A DNA stretch of 13,223 nt from Acidobacteriaceae bacterium (GTDB taxonomy: Bacteria > Acidobacteriota > Terriglobia > Terriglobales > Acidobacteriaceae): the NCBI GenBank assembly GCA_003140705.1, contig PLKU01000506.1, positions 264 to 13,486 of the forward strand, read 5' to 3'. A program made the translations under genes and the position numbers. How positions within the stretch are numbered: position 1 is the first letter of the stretch; the number at the start of each line of letters is the position of its first letter. Of the stretch, positions 1 through 6,481 are shown piece after piece. Below the pieces are notes generated by a model, which had not been told where the DNA came from, did not search any database, and saw only the letters and a list, made by a program, of their open reading frames with translations.

Positions 1-1370
1 ATCCGGGCATATTCGCGGAGACCTTCCGACTCGCCTGGCCACATCCGCCCGCCCCCGTGGTGCCTAAACTGCCCACGATTCAACTCAAAGGGAACGGGAA
101 GTTGCCAGAGGTGTCGCCTGTGTTTGCCGACCACACCAACAGCCTGGACCTATTTTTCTCAGCACTTTGGACCTTGGAACAACGACAACTGGGCATGGCG
201 ACGCAGGATCAGGCGAGAGCAGGAGTCGTCACCGTGCTGCACTATGGCGACTCGCCCACGACTGCCGACCTGATCACCGGAGACGTGCGCGCCCAACTGC
301 AAAGCCGGTTCGGCGATGCTGGCCGCGGATACACGCTGATAGCCAAGCCATGGGCCTGGTATGGACACCGCGGAGTGGAGATCAGCGACCACGGCTGGAA
401 GATTCGTACTGGTGTGGGGTTGATGCGCGAGGGCATCTATGGAATTGGTGGCGCGGCCTTTGAGGGACAACCCGGAGCATGGAGCAGGTTCCGGCTGACC
501 GAATCTCAACAATCTGCCGTTATTTTCGAATACCTGGCCAGGCCGGGCGGCGGCGCATTTGCCGTGGAGGCCGATGACCAGAGGATCGTGGAGCAGACCA
601 CCGACGCAGAAGCGCAGAGCGTTGGCTGGGTGCAGGTGGAACTGCCGATAGGAACAAAGACCGTTTCTGTCCGGCCCACATCGGGAACTGCGACGTTATT
701 TGGTGCGGATTTCCGACGCGGGACCACTGGGCTGCTGTACGACAGCCTTGGATTGAATGGAGCTACTACCTCGGTGGTGGCGCGCGTCCTGCAACCCACC
801 TTGTGGAAGCAGGAGCTGGACCACGCTGCGCCGGCGCTGGTGATTATCAACTATGGTTCCAACGAAAGCAGTTTCGGTACCTTCGTGCACAAGCAATATG
901 CAGCGGAACTGCGTCTAGCTATACAGCGGATTCGCGCAGCCGTCCCATCTGCGTCCATTTTGGTGATGAGCCCCATGGACCGAGGTGAACGCACTGGGTT
1001 GGATGAAATCAAAACCATGAGCACCATTCCTGAGATCGTGGCGATTCAACGACAAGTGGCTACCGAGACGCATGTCGCCTTCTTCGACACGTATGACGCG
1101 ATGGGGGGTGATGGCACCATGGCTCGCTGGTATGCGGCGAGTCCCAGGCTGTGTACGGCCGACCTCCTTCATCCGACACCGCAAGGTGCCACTATCGTGG
1201 CAGGGCTGTTCGTGGATCAGTTGGGGCTGGGATACAATCGATGGAAGATGCAACACGGAATTGCCTTGCCTGCTCCAACCCCTGCAGCCACGAAGGCTGA
1301 GGCAACCACAACATCACCCAAATCGAAACCTGCCAAAAGACACACCGGAAAGAAGGCCAGGGACAAATGA
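1..1370 (+). CDS. SGNH/GDSL-family hydrolase or acyltransferase, 5'-partial (paralog 1)
   Basis: Probable periplasmic SGNH-fold protein that hydrolyses or transfers acyl groups, plausibly on an envelope polysaccharide. The frame is open back to base 3 and the preceding residues look coding (ETFRLAWPHPPAP). The first possible start, GTG at 57, has no Shine-Dalgarno sequence, so the gene most likely begins outside the window. Numbering from GTG57, block I is LHYGDSPTTAD with nucleophile Ser66. A block II-like NGA follows near 234-236, block III is NYGSNE (Asn269), and block V is ADLLHP (Asp369, His372). All catalytic positions are present. About 150 residues separate blocks I and II and include a beta-rich stretch with FEYLARPGGG, suggesting an inserted beta-sandwich as in the Ape1-type peptidoglycan O-acetylesterases. 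The C-terminus is a low-complexity Lys/Ala/Thr tail. The TGA stop overlaps the next gene's ATG (ATGA), implying translational coupling. Substrate unknown. Confidence 0.85.
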   Translation, partial: PGIFAETFRLAWPHPPAPVVPKLPTIQLKGNGKLPEVSPVFADHTNSLDLFFSALWTLEQRQLGMATQDQARAGVVTVLHYGDSPTTADLITGDVRAQLQSRFGDAGRGYTLIAKPWAWYGHRGVEISDHGWKIRTGVGLMREGIYGIGGAAFEGQPGAWSRFRLTESQQSAVIFEYLARPGGGAFAVEADDQRIVEQTTDAEAQSVGWVQVELPIGTKTVSVRPTSGTATLFGADFRRGTTGLLYDSLGLNGATTSVVARVLQPTLWKQELDHAAPALVIINYGSNESSFGTFVHKQYAAELRLAIQRIRAAVPSASILVMSPMDRGERTGLDEIKTMSTIPEIVAIQRQVATETHVAFFDTYDAMGGDGTMARWYAASPRLCTADLLHPTPQGATIVAGLFVDQLGLGYNRWKMQHGIALPAPTPAATKAEATTTSPKSKPAKRHTGKKARDK

Positions 1371-2890
1371 GCTGGCATCTTCCAACCCGGCGTACTGAAG
1401 CTCAGCGCAATCCCTTCTGGAAGTCTGGGATGGTTGCGACGTTGTTGTTGCTCATGTTCGCCAGCAGCGCCCTGCTGTCCGCTTCATCGACCAAAAAGAA
1501 GCATCACGCTGCGACCACGGGCAAGTCGAGCCCCGCAATGCATAACAACGCCCACGTTTCGCCAGAGAGCGCCACGTCAAGGCGCGCCACGAAGGGCACT
1601 ACGAGTCGATCACGACTACATACACGCGTGCACTTCTACCCTCGACAGCGCATTGATCCAGCGCGCAAGGCAGCATTGGTGGAAGAGATCGGCGCTGAAC
1701 TGAAGGACCCGGCACCGCAGGCGATCGCATTCAACTCCGCCTTGGATGGGTTTTATGCGCAGCTCGAATCCCACGAGTCCGCTCTGCATGACACGGGCCC
1801 ACAGACTGGCACCGTGCGCGTGCTGCAATTCGGCGATTCGCACACCGCAGCAGACATGTTTACGGGGGAGGCAAGGCGAGTCTTCCAGGACCAATTTGGC
1901 GACGGGGGAATCGGCTTTTCGTACGCAGGACACCCCTTTGCTGGCTACAGAATTCTTGGCTCAGAACGTTCGCAGTCGGGGGGATGGAAGACCCAGGGCA
2001 ACAAGTTCCTGCAACTTGGCGACGGCCAAACGGGACTGGGTGGCATCAGCATCTCGACCGAACGCGAAGGGGAGTGGGTGACGCTGGACGCGGCCTGCAC
2101 AACGCTTGAACTGCAATACCTGCAGCAACCCGGTGGCGGAAGCCTGCGCTTCTCGGACAATGGCATTGACACAGCAGAGATTCAGACTGACGCTCCGACT
2201 GCCGGTCCAGGCACGTATAGCTATTTTTGTCTCGCAGGCGCACATCATTTTGAGGTGACAACGGAACAGAGCGCACCGGTGACTTTGCTGGGATGGGTCG
2301 CCACCCAACCGGGAGTCACGTGGGAGTCGATTGGCATCAATGGAGCTGAAGCCCCGCTGATTCTCAAATGGGATCAACCGCTCTTTTCACGCTATCTCAA
2401 GGACAACTCTCCTGCCTTGATCGTGCTGGCCTACGGAACCAATGAAGCGGCCAGTTCCTATTGGGACGAGGAGACTTATGAACAGACCTTCGCCATGATT
2501 ATCGACACACTCCACCAGTATGTGCCGGAGTCGTCGATCCTTGTGGTGGGTCCGCCCGATCGATCGCTGTCGCAGCACCGGAGCTGGCATCCCTACGCCG
2601 GAACCGATCGCATCATCCAGGCCCAGCGTAGCGTTTGCCGCAGTCACGGGTGTGCCTACTGGGATCAGCGCAAGCGGATGGGTGGTCTGGGCGCAATGCA
2701 GGAGTGGGTTTACGCAGGCTGGGCTCAACCGGACCACACCCACTTCACCGGTGAAGGATACCGGGCGCTGGCCGACACGTTGGTGGCCGACCTTGTATCT
2801 GGATACCACGCCTACAAAGCAAGGGTAGCAAATGGCAACGAAACTACCGCACAGGGAGTCACAGATGGAACCACAAGCTCGAATCCTTAA
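1367..2890 (+). CDS. Membrane-anchored SGNH/GDSL-family hydrolase or acyltransferase (paralog 2)
   Basis: Second SGNH-fold protein, 507 aa, starting at the ATG that overlaps the stop of the preceding gene. A hydrophobic segment at about residues 22-39 acts as a signal anchor or uncleaved signal. It is followed by a His/Lys/Ser/Thr-rich linker to about 90, which places the catalytic domain outside the cytoplasm. Block I is LQFGDSHTAADMF (Ser158), block II-like NGA is near 325, block III is AYGTNEA (Asn359), and block V is PDHTHFT (Asp456, His459). The stretch after GDS (FGDGGIGF) and the PGGG-containing beta region near 255 parallel the upstream protein, so the two are tandem paralogs. In many bacteria this subfamily is encoded beside MBOAT acyltransferases; none is visible here. 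Role as the extracytoplasmic acyl-transfer or esterase step is inferred. The 3' end overlaps the acyl carrier protein gene by 26 nt. Confidence 0.88.
   Translation: MSWHLPTRRTEAQRNPFWKSGMVATLLLLMFASSALLSASSTKKKHHAATTGKSSPAMHNNAHVSPESATSRRATKGTTSRSRLHTRVHFYPRQRIDPARKAALVEEIGAELKDPAPQAIAFNSALDGFYAQLESHESALHDTGPQTGTVRVLQFGDSHTAADMFTGEARRVFQDQFGDGGIGFSYAGHPFAGYRILGSERSQSGGWKTQGNKFLQLGDGQTGLGGISISTEREGEWVTLDAACTTLELQYLQQPGGGSLRFSDNGIDTAEIQTDAPTAGPGTYSYFCLAGAHHFEVTTEQSAPVTLLGWVATQPGVTWESIGINGAEAPLILKWDQPLFSRYLKDNSPALIVLAYGTNEAASSYWDEETYEQTFAMIIDTLHQYVPESSILVVGPPDRSLSQHRSWHPYAGTDRIIQAQRSVCRSHGCAYWDQRKRMGGLGAMQEWVYAGWAQPDHTHFTGEGYRALADTLVADLVSGYHAYKARVANGNETTAQGVTDGTTSSNP
2853..2858 (+). promoter_or_regulatory. 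Ribosome binding site deciding the ACP start
   Basis: AGGGAG lies 6 nt before the ATG at 2865, inside the 3' end of the upstream SGNH gene. It favours 2865 over the in-frame ATG at 2832, which would add 11 residues and has no comparable Shine-Dalgarno sequence. Confidence 0.65.
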
Positions 2891-3098
2891 GGTTCTACAA
2901 AAAGTGTCAGGGAAAGAGATCAGTCCCAGCGCGGACGAGTCGCTGTTTGTTTCGGGGCTATTGGATTCATTTGCTTTGGCCGACTTTGTTACGGGTTTGG
3001 AAGAAGAGTTTGGAGTGACCATTCCCGACTCCGACTTGTCGGCGCGCAAGTTCGACACCATCAGCAAGGTTGAAACCTACCTTGCTTCCAAGAGCTAA
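2865..3098 (+). CDS. Acyl carrier protein
   Basis: 77-residue acyl carrier protein, the usual ACP length, acting in the cytoplasm as a phosphopantetheine-tethered acyl shuttle. The attachment motif is GLLDSFALADF with Ser35 as the expected 4'-phosphopantetheine site. The residue after Ser is Phe where the FabD/FabH-pathway ACPs have Leu, consistent with a specialised, non-housekeeping carrier. Helix II and III regions (LEEEFGVTIPDSDLS, then FDTISKVETYL) match the four-helix ACP fold. The start is set by the AGGGAG site 6 nt upstream. The gene overlaps the upstream SGNH gene by 26 nt and is followed 3 nt later by the KAS III-like gene, so carrier and enzyme are probably made together. By analogy with DltC it may donate acyl groups to a membrane acyltransferase; that is inference. 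Confidence 0.9.
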   Translation: MEPQARILKVLQKVSGKEISPSADESLFVSGLLDSFALADFVTGLEEEFGVTIPDSDLSARKFDTISKVETYLASKS

Positions 3099-3101
3099 CT
3101 C

Positions 3102-4031
3102 ATGGCCTTTTTGCGCGCCTTCGGATCGTGGCTTCCGCCGCGTCGCGTGAATAACCTGGAGCTTGCTCCGCTTGTGGATGCAACACCAGAGTGGATACTG
3201 GAAGTCTCCGGCATCGAAGAGCGCCGCTACGCAGCTGACACAGATACTGTGGCCGGAATTGGGCTGCTGGCTGCGCAGAATTGCCTCGAAAACGCAGGAG
3301 CGAATGCCACAGACCTGGGCATGCTCCTGGTGGCGAGCGGCTCGAGCGATCGCTTTTGTCCCGGACCCGCCGGCCAGATCGCCACAGGGCTCGGACTTGC
3401 CACTACGCCCGCACTCGACATTCCTGTGTCGTCCGCCGGATCGCTGATCGGGCTCATATTGGCCGCACAGCTCGCGCCTACTGCGGGCCGCATTTTGGTG
3501 CTGGGCGCGGAGATCATGTCGCGCCGCGTCTCCCTTACCCCCGAAGGCAAGAACACTGGAATTCTGTTCGGCGACGGTGCGGGTGCGGCCCTGGTAGACG
3601 CCGAAACGGGATTCGCGCGCATTGCGGACTCCTGCCTGTTCACCGACGGCTCTTCGGCCGAGATCCTCTCTGTGCGCGACGGGCAGTTCAACATGGATGG
3701 GTCGGCGGTGATTCTGCATGCCTCACGCAAAATGCCTCGCGCCATTAACGAACTGCTCACTCGCAACCAGCTTACCGCTTCTCAGGTCGAGGCCTTCCTA
3801 CTGCACCAGGCCAACCTGAATCTGATTACACGCATAGCGGGAGCTCTGAAAACGCCGCAAGAAAAGTTCTTCACCAATATTGCCCGGTACGGAAACACCT
3901 CGTCGGCATCGCTGCTGATTGCGTCGGATGAGTGGCACAGAGGGCAAATGGCCGCGCTTGCTGGGCCAGTGGTGTTTTCCGCATTTGGCTCTGGATTGAA
4001 CTGGGGCGCGATGCTTGCCGTTCCGCGCTAG
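3102..4031 (+). CDS. Ketoacyl-ACP synthase III (FabH)-like protein with Ser in place of the catalytic Cys
   Basis: 309-aa thiolase-fold KAS III homolog, close to the usual FabH length. Conserved features are the substrate-tunnel motif PEWILEVSGIEERR (30-42), LFGDGAGAALV (155-165), catalytic His235 in LLHQAN, catalytic Asn265 in YGNTSSAS, and a C-terminal FGSGLNWG. The nucleophile motif, ACAGF in FabH, reads SSAGS here: Ser111 (codon TCC at 3432-3434) sits where E. coli FabH has Cys112. The gene is otherwise intact, so this is a natural variant rather than decay. DpsC of daunorubicin biosynthesis is a known KAS III homolog using Ser, associated with starter-unit selection and acyl transfer. 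By analogy this protein may move an acyl group from CoA to the adjacent ACP, or from ACP to another acceptor, rather than condense with malonyl-ACP. It is the last gene of the visible operon. Confidence 0.88.
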   Translation: MAFLRAFGSWLPPRRVNNLELAPLVDATPEWILEVSGIEERRYAADTDTVAGIGLLAAQNCLENAGANATDLGMLLVASGSSDRFCPGPAGQIATGLGLATTPALDIPVSSAGSLIGLILAAQLAPTAGRILVLGAEIMSRRVSLTPEGKNTGILFGDGAGAALVDAETGFARIADSCLFTDGSSAEILSVRDGQFNMDGSAVILHASRKMPRAINELLTRNQLTASQVEAFLLHQANLNLITRIAGALKTPQEKFFTNIARYGNTSSASLLIASDEWHRGQMAALAGPVVFSAFGSGLNWGAMLAVPR

Positions 4032-4239
4032 GGTTTTTGGCTTAGGTTACAGAAGCGCGCCGGCAAATCTGCGCCAGGTCACATCGTCAGATCAATTTCA
4101 TTGCAAAATTCGTTGAACTCGAGAAACCACTTGCGGTAATCTCGAATTCCAATCGGGAGCTTCTCGGGAGACCAGTTTCCGTTTCCCGGATTTACCGTGA
4201 ACCGCCTTCGGAAGTTCGCCAAATGACTCGGAGGTCCCC
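4032..4239. other. Intergenic region with a protein-like open segment on the minus strand
   Basis: No clear terminator follows the KAS III-like gene. On the minus strand a frame is open from 4279 down to a TGA at 4079-4081. Its last roughly 45 codons have a coding-like composition (for example NWSPEKLPIGIRDYRKWF), but it has no start codon and runs antisense into the start of the next gene. It could be a remnant of an older gene or chance. It is not called as a gene. Confidence 0.25.
4230..4234 (+). promoter_or_regulatory. Ribosome binding site for the 132-aa gene
   Basis: GGAGG is placed 5 nt before the ATG at 4240. It supports that start and the reality of the following gene. Confidence 0.6.
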
Positions 4240-4638
4240 ATGAGTTTCGATGTCTTCGCCTCAGGCAGCGGTTTTCACTTCAAACAAGATAACTTTTTCG
4301 ATGGCGACGGTTTCAATACGTTGCAAATCCTCAATGATGCACTGATGATGGAGCCCTCCAAGTTGGGCGTCGTGGACGCGGCCAGAAGCCACTTCCTCTC
4401 CGTTGACATGACGGATGCTGTCTCGTTGCTCGCAAAACGCGAGTATCTTCACGCGTTGACCGAGACAGTGGATCTGCTGGCCATACGCGTGGGCTCGGCC
4501 AATGGATTTATCACTGCGGCCGCAAAGCGGTCGAATTCACTGTGGGCGGACACGGTTCGCATGACCCGATACGCGTTCGATCCTGGGGATAACCCTGGCA
4601 CCGAATTCATTCGCGCGATTGACAGAACTCTGGACTAA
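4240..4638 (+). CDS. Hypothetical protein, 132 aa
   Basis: A family is not recognised. The start at 4240 is backed by GGAGG 5 nt upstream. The protein has no signal peptide or membrane segment and is probably cytosolic. Its first 25 residues are rich in Gly, Asp and Phe (FASGSGF, FFDGDGF). The middle is helix-forming (about 60-100, with VSLLAKREYLHALTETVDLL), and the C-terminus is polar, ending in FIRAIDRTLD. It lies 208 bp downstream of the KAS III-like gene on the same strand, so it may be transcribed separately. Nothing visible ties it to the acylation genes. Confidence 0.6.
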   Translation: MSFDVFASGSGFHFKQDNFFDGDGFNTLQILNDALMMEPSKLGVVDAARSHFLSVDMTDAVSLLAKREYLHALTETVDLLAIRVGSANGFITAAAKRSNSLWADTVRMTRYAFDPGDNPGTEFIRAIDRTLD

Positions 4639-4664
4639 ACGGGCTTGAAGCCCTGGGGAGTTCT
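4624..4664 (+). promoter_or_regulatory. Composite hairpin over the end of the 132-aa gene and the start signal of a small ORF
   Basis: AGAACTC (4624-4630) pairs with GAGTTCT (4658-4664), and inside it GGGCT (4641-4645) pairs with AGCCC (4649-4653) around a TGA loop. The outer 3' arm overlaps part of the GGGGAG Shine-Dalgarno sequence of the small ORF at 4666. Ribosomes finishing the upstream gene would open the outer stem. There is no T-run, so a Rho-independent terminator is less likely. Confidence 0.35.
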
Positions 4665-4665
4665 T

Positions 4666-4761
4666 ATGGCGCTGGCGATCATTTTGAGCAAATTTCTCGA
4701 TTATTTGAACAGTCACGACGCATCCTTATCCACGATGATCAACTTATCCCTCACTCTTTAA
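4666..4761 (+). CDS. Possible 31-aa small protein
   Basis: ATG at 4666 preceded by GGGGAG with a 5-nt spacer, ending at TAA 4759-4761, encodes 31 residues beginning MALAIILSKFLDYL. The first 14 residues are hydrophobic and could form an amphipathic helix, while the rest is Ser/Leu-rich. It starts 28 nt after the stop of the 132-aa gene and its start signal is embedded in a hairpin, suggesting translational coupling. No homology is recognised, and ORFs this short occur by chance, so this is tentative. Confidence 0.3.
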   Translation: MALAIILSKFLDYLNSHDASLSTMINLSLTL

Positions 4762-5290
4762 GATCAGCAAGATCGAGGCTTGGAGAGGAACGGCCCGGGA
4801 AGCGACCTCGCGGGGCAGCGGCGCTTTGCAAATGGCGCTGCCACGGCTCGCATGAGGATGAGCGGGCCAGCTCACTGCAAGCACACGGGTGGAAGACTTT
4901 ATCTGATTTACAGCTGAATAATTCAGAATGTGGTGGCCAGAGACGCTACCAAATTGCGGTCCGCAATCCGCAGTGCGAACGCGGAATTCACAAAAAATGG
5001 GCATAATTCGAAAAAACTCAGCGTCTGTTCGCGAACGGCCTTCAAGAGTTCCCCCCCCACAGTTGCCCCCAACCGATCAACAGCTGCCAGTTTCGACCTC
5101 TGATGAAATTGGACCTTGAAAGGGCTCAAATGCGGGTGAGCCGATTTCGCTTGGAGGTTGTGCGTCAATCTGACTGTCCAGTGACCTCATTTGGCAGACA
5201 AGTTGCACGCATTCAGGCTAATTGGGGTGGAATGTCTGCTGTAGCGGCCCCGCTGAGGCGTTTCTGGAGCAGTGGCAGGTCGGATGGAAC
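4762..5290. other. Gene-poor stretch containing repeat copy A and small hairpins
   Basis: No convincing gene is seen; the short ORFs here are largely readings of the repeat. It contains a 7-bp hairpin (GGCAGCG at 4814-4820 with CGCTGCC at 4836-4842), a 13-nt palindrome (4914-4926, CTGAATAATTCAG) just left of the repeat, and repeat copy A at 4930-5160. Between 5161 and 5290 nothing is recognised. Confidence 0.5.
4930..5160. repeat. Dispersed repeat, copy A (about 230 bp)
   Basis: Imperfect direct copy of 10982-11215. The best-matched part is the first 170 bp, including 27 identical bases at 4984-5010, and similarity weakens toward 5160. Internal structure includes a perfect palindrome at 4953-4967 (ATTGCGG-T-CCGCAAT), the 10-bp palindrome GTTCGCGAAC (5027-5036), a run of eight C, and three diverged AGTTGCC-like motifs. 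No transposase or coding frame is conserved between the copies, so it resembles a non-autonomous element or a structured non-coding repeat. Confidence 0.8.
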
Positions 5291-5656
5291 TCACAGCAAG
5301 CGCTTGCGGCCATCATGCTCAAACTCCTGGTAGCTGATCTCTATAAGAGTTATGGAATGCTGGGGCAACACGTCGCGACGGAGCTGGTCGTATTTTCTGC
5401 GTTGCTCACCGCGCGCAATTCCGGACGAGACAATCCTTCGGTAAAAGAACGGAACCGCTCCGAAGCGCTGGCGCTCGTAGTACTCCACCACGAGCTTCAG
5501 GTCCCGATAGTAAGCGTCCACTGGCAGTCGAAGTCTCTTGCGACGTCTACCCTGATCACCGCGAAGGAATTCGAACCGGTGGCTGCGGCTGGCTCTCCGT
5601 TCGAGGAGTTTGTCGCACAGGTCGACGACGTAAGTTTCGCCCTTCGGTCGCGGCAT
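5291..5656 (-). CDS. Small PD-(D/E)XK-nuclease-like protein, 121 aa
   Basis: Compact basic protein (MPRPKGETYVVDLCDKLLER...) of a type I associate with Acidobacteriota and Actinobacteria, where it is annotated as hypothetical. The core LPVDAYY (Asp47) then LVVEYYERQ (Glu58, Glu61, Gln63) has the spacing and flanking beta-strands of a restriction-endonuclease-like fold. It is followed by an Arg-rich helix (RGEQRRKYDQLRRDVLP, 82-98) and a strand LIEISY, reminiscent of DUF559/Vsr-type proteins. A canonical Lys in the (D/E)XK triad is replaced here by Glu-x-Gln, so catalysis is uncertain. ATG at 5656 has a modest AGGA site. The gene begins 51 bp downstream of the Crp/Fnr regulator on the same strand and may be co-transcribed with it. 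The function call is inference from motif pattern only. Confidence 0.65.
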   Translation of the reverse strand: MPRPKGETYVVDLCDKLLERRASRSHRFEFLRGDQGRRRKRLRLPVDAYYRDLKLVVEYYERQRFGAVPFFYRRIVSSGIARGEQRRKYDQLRRDVLPQHSITLIEISYQEFEHDGRKRLL

Positions 5657-5707
5657 TCTTAGAGATCCTGCCGGCTGAGGACACCGGCCCTGGCACCAAG
5701 TTGCCGT

Positions 5708-6481
5708 TCAGTCGTGTAGCACAATGTTTACCAGTGAACTGTTTATTCGCATCCCGCTGCAGTCGTAGTCAATGTAGCCAAGATCGCGAAACCGATTGAG
5801 AAAGAAGCTGACACGGGATCTGGTGGTGCCTATCATATCTGCCAGAGTTTCCTGGCTGATCTTGGCGATGACCGGGACGGGTTTCGATATCTGGCCGAAG
5901 TTAGCCATCATCATTAGCAACCGGGCGAGACGCTTTTCGCTGGAATTGAAAAGATGATCGACCAGATCAGCTTGCAAGCGGATGTTGCGGGAGAGAAGGT
6001 GCTCGCTGAAATGTTGGGCGAACTCCTGCTCAGTGCGGAGCAGACCCTGCATGGCCGTCTTTTCGATGCGAACGATCGTGCTGGGTTGAAGTGCGCTTGC
6101 TGAGGAGACGCGAAGCGGCTCGCCCGCCAGGGCTGCTTCGCCGAAAAAGCTACCCTCTGGAAGGTGGGCAATTACGCCTTCCTTGCCGCTCATCGATACG
6201 AGGGTGAGATTTACTCTGCCACGCTGGATATAGAAAACCGCATTAGACGTGTCACCTTGCGAGAAGATGTATTCACCGGTCAAGTATTCGCGCCGTGATT
6301 TTCCGGGATAGAACTTGTTAAGGAAATCCTGAATGCCGAATGCGGGCGCCGGGCGCTGCGAAGCGTCAATCCTCTTCGAGACGATCGATACTCTGTGAAA
6401 CGCAACCGGAGGCACAGGGAAAGCGCACTCCAGCGGAATCGGGGGCGCCGTAGTCGTCATTGTGGCGAAACCAGTAGCCAT
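5708..6481 (-). CDS. Crp/Fnr-family transcriptional regulator
   Basis: 257-aa cytoplasmic DNA-binding regulator. An N-terminal extension of about 45 residues precedes a cyclic-nucleotide-binding-type beta-roll (about 60-150, with IFSQGDTSNAVFYIQRGRVNL and FFGEAALAGEPLR). A dimerisation helix (about 153-195, LVDHLFNSSEKRLARLLMM) follows, then a winged helix-turn-helix (about 206-237, SQETLADMIGTTRSRVSFFL). The FGE...R pocket pattern is only partly like E. coli Crp, so a cAMP ligand is not assured. There is no Cys cluster for an Fe-S centre, arguing against an Fnr-type oxygen sensor. The chosen ATG at 6481 has AAAGG 8 nt upstream; ATG at 6460 is an alternative. Its upstream region of about 400 bp carries repeat motifs (see the regulatory entries). 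The gene closes the run of minus-strand regulators and precedes the nuclease-like gene by 51 bp. Confidence 0.9.
   Translation of the reverse strand: MATGFATMTTTAPPIPLECAFPVPPVAFHRVSIVSKRIDASQRPAPAFGIQDFLNKFYPGKSRREYLTGEYIFSQGDTSNAVFYIQRGRVNLTLVSMSGKEGVIAHLPEGSFFGEAALAGEPLRVSSASALQPSTIVRIEKTAMQGLLRTEQEFAQHFSEHLLSRNIRLQADLVDHLFNSSEKRLARLLMMMANFGQISKPVPVIAKISQETLADMIGTTRSRVSFFLNRFRDLGYIDYDCSGMRINSSLVNIVLHD

Noticed and set aside
4923..5168. Minus-strand frames through repeat copy A, resembling frames in copy B
   Set aside because: The two copies support different frames after about 40 codons, so the similarity reflects the DNA repeat and not a conserved protein.
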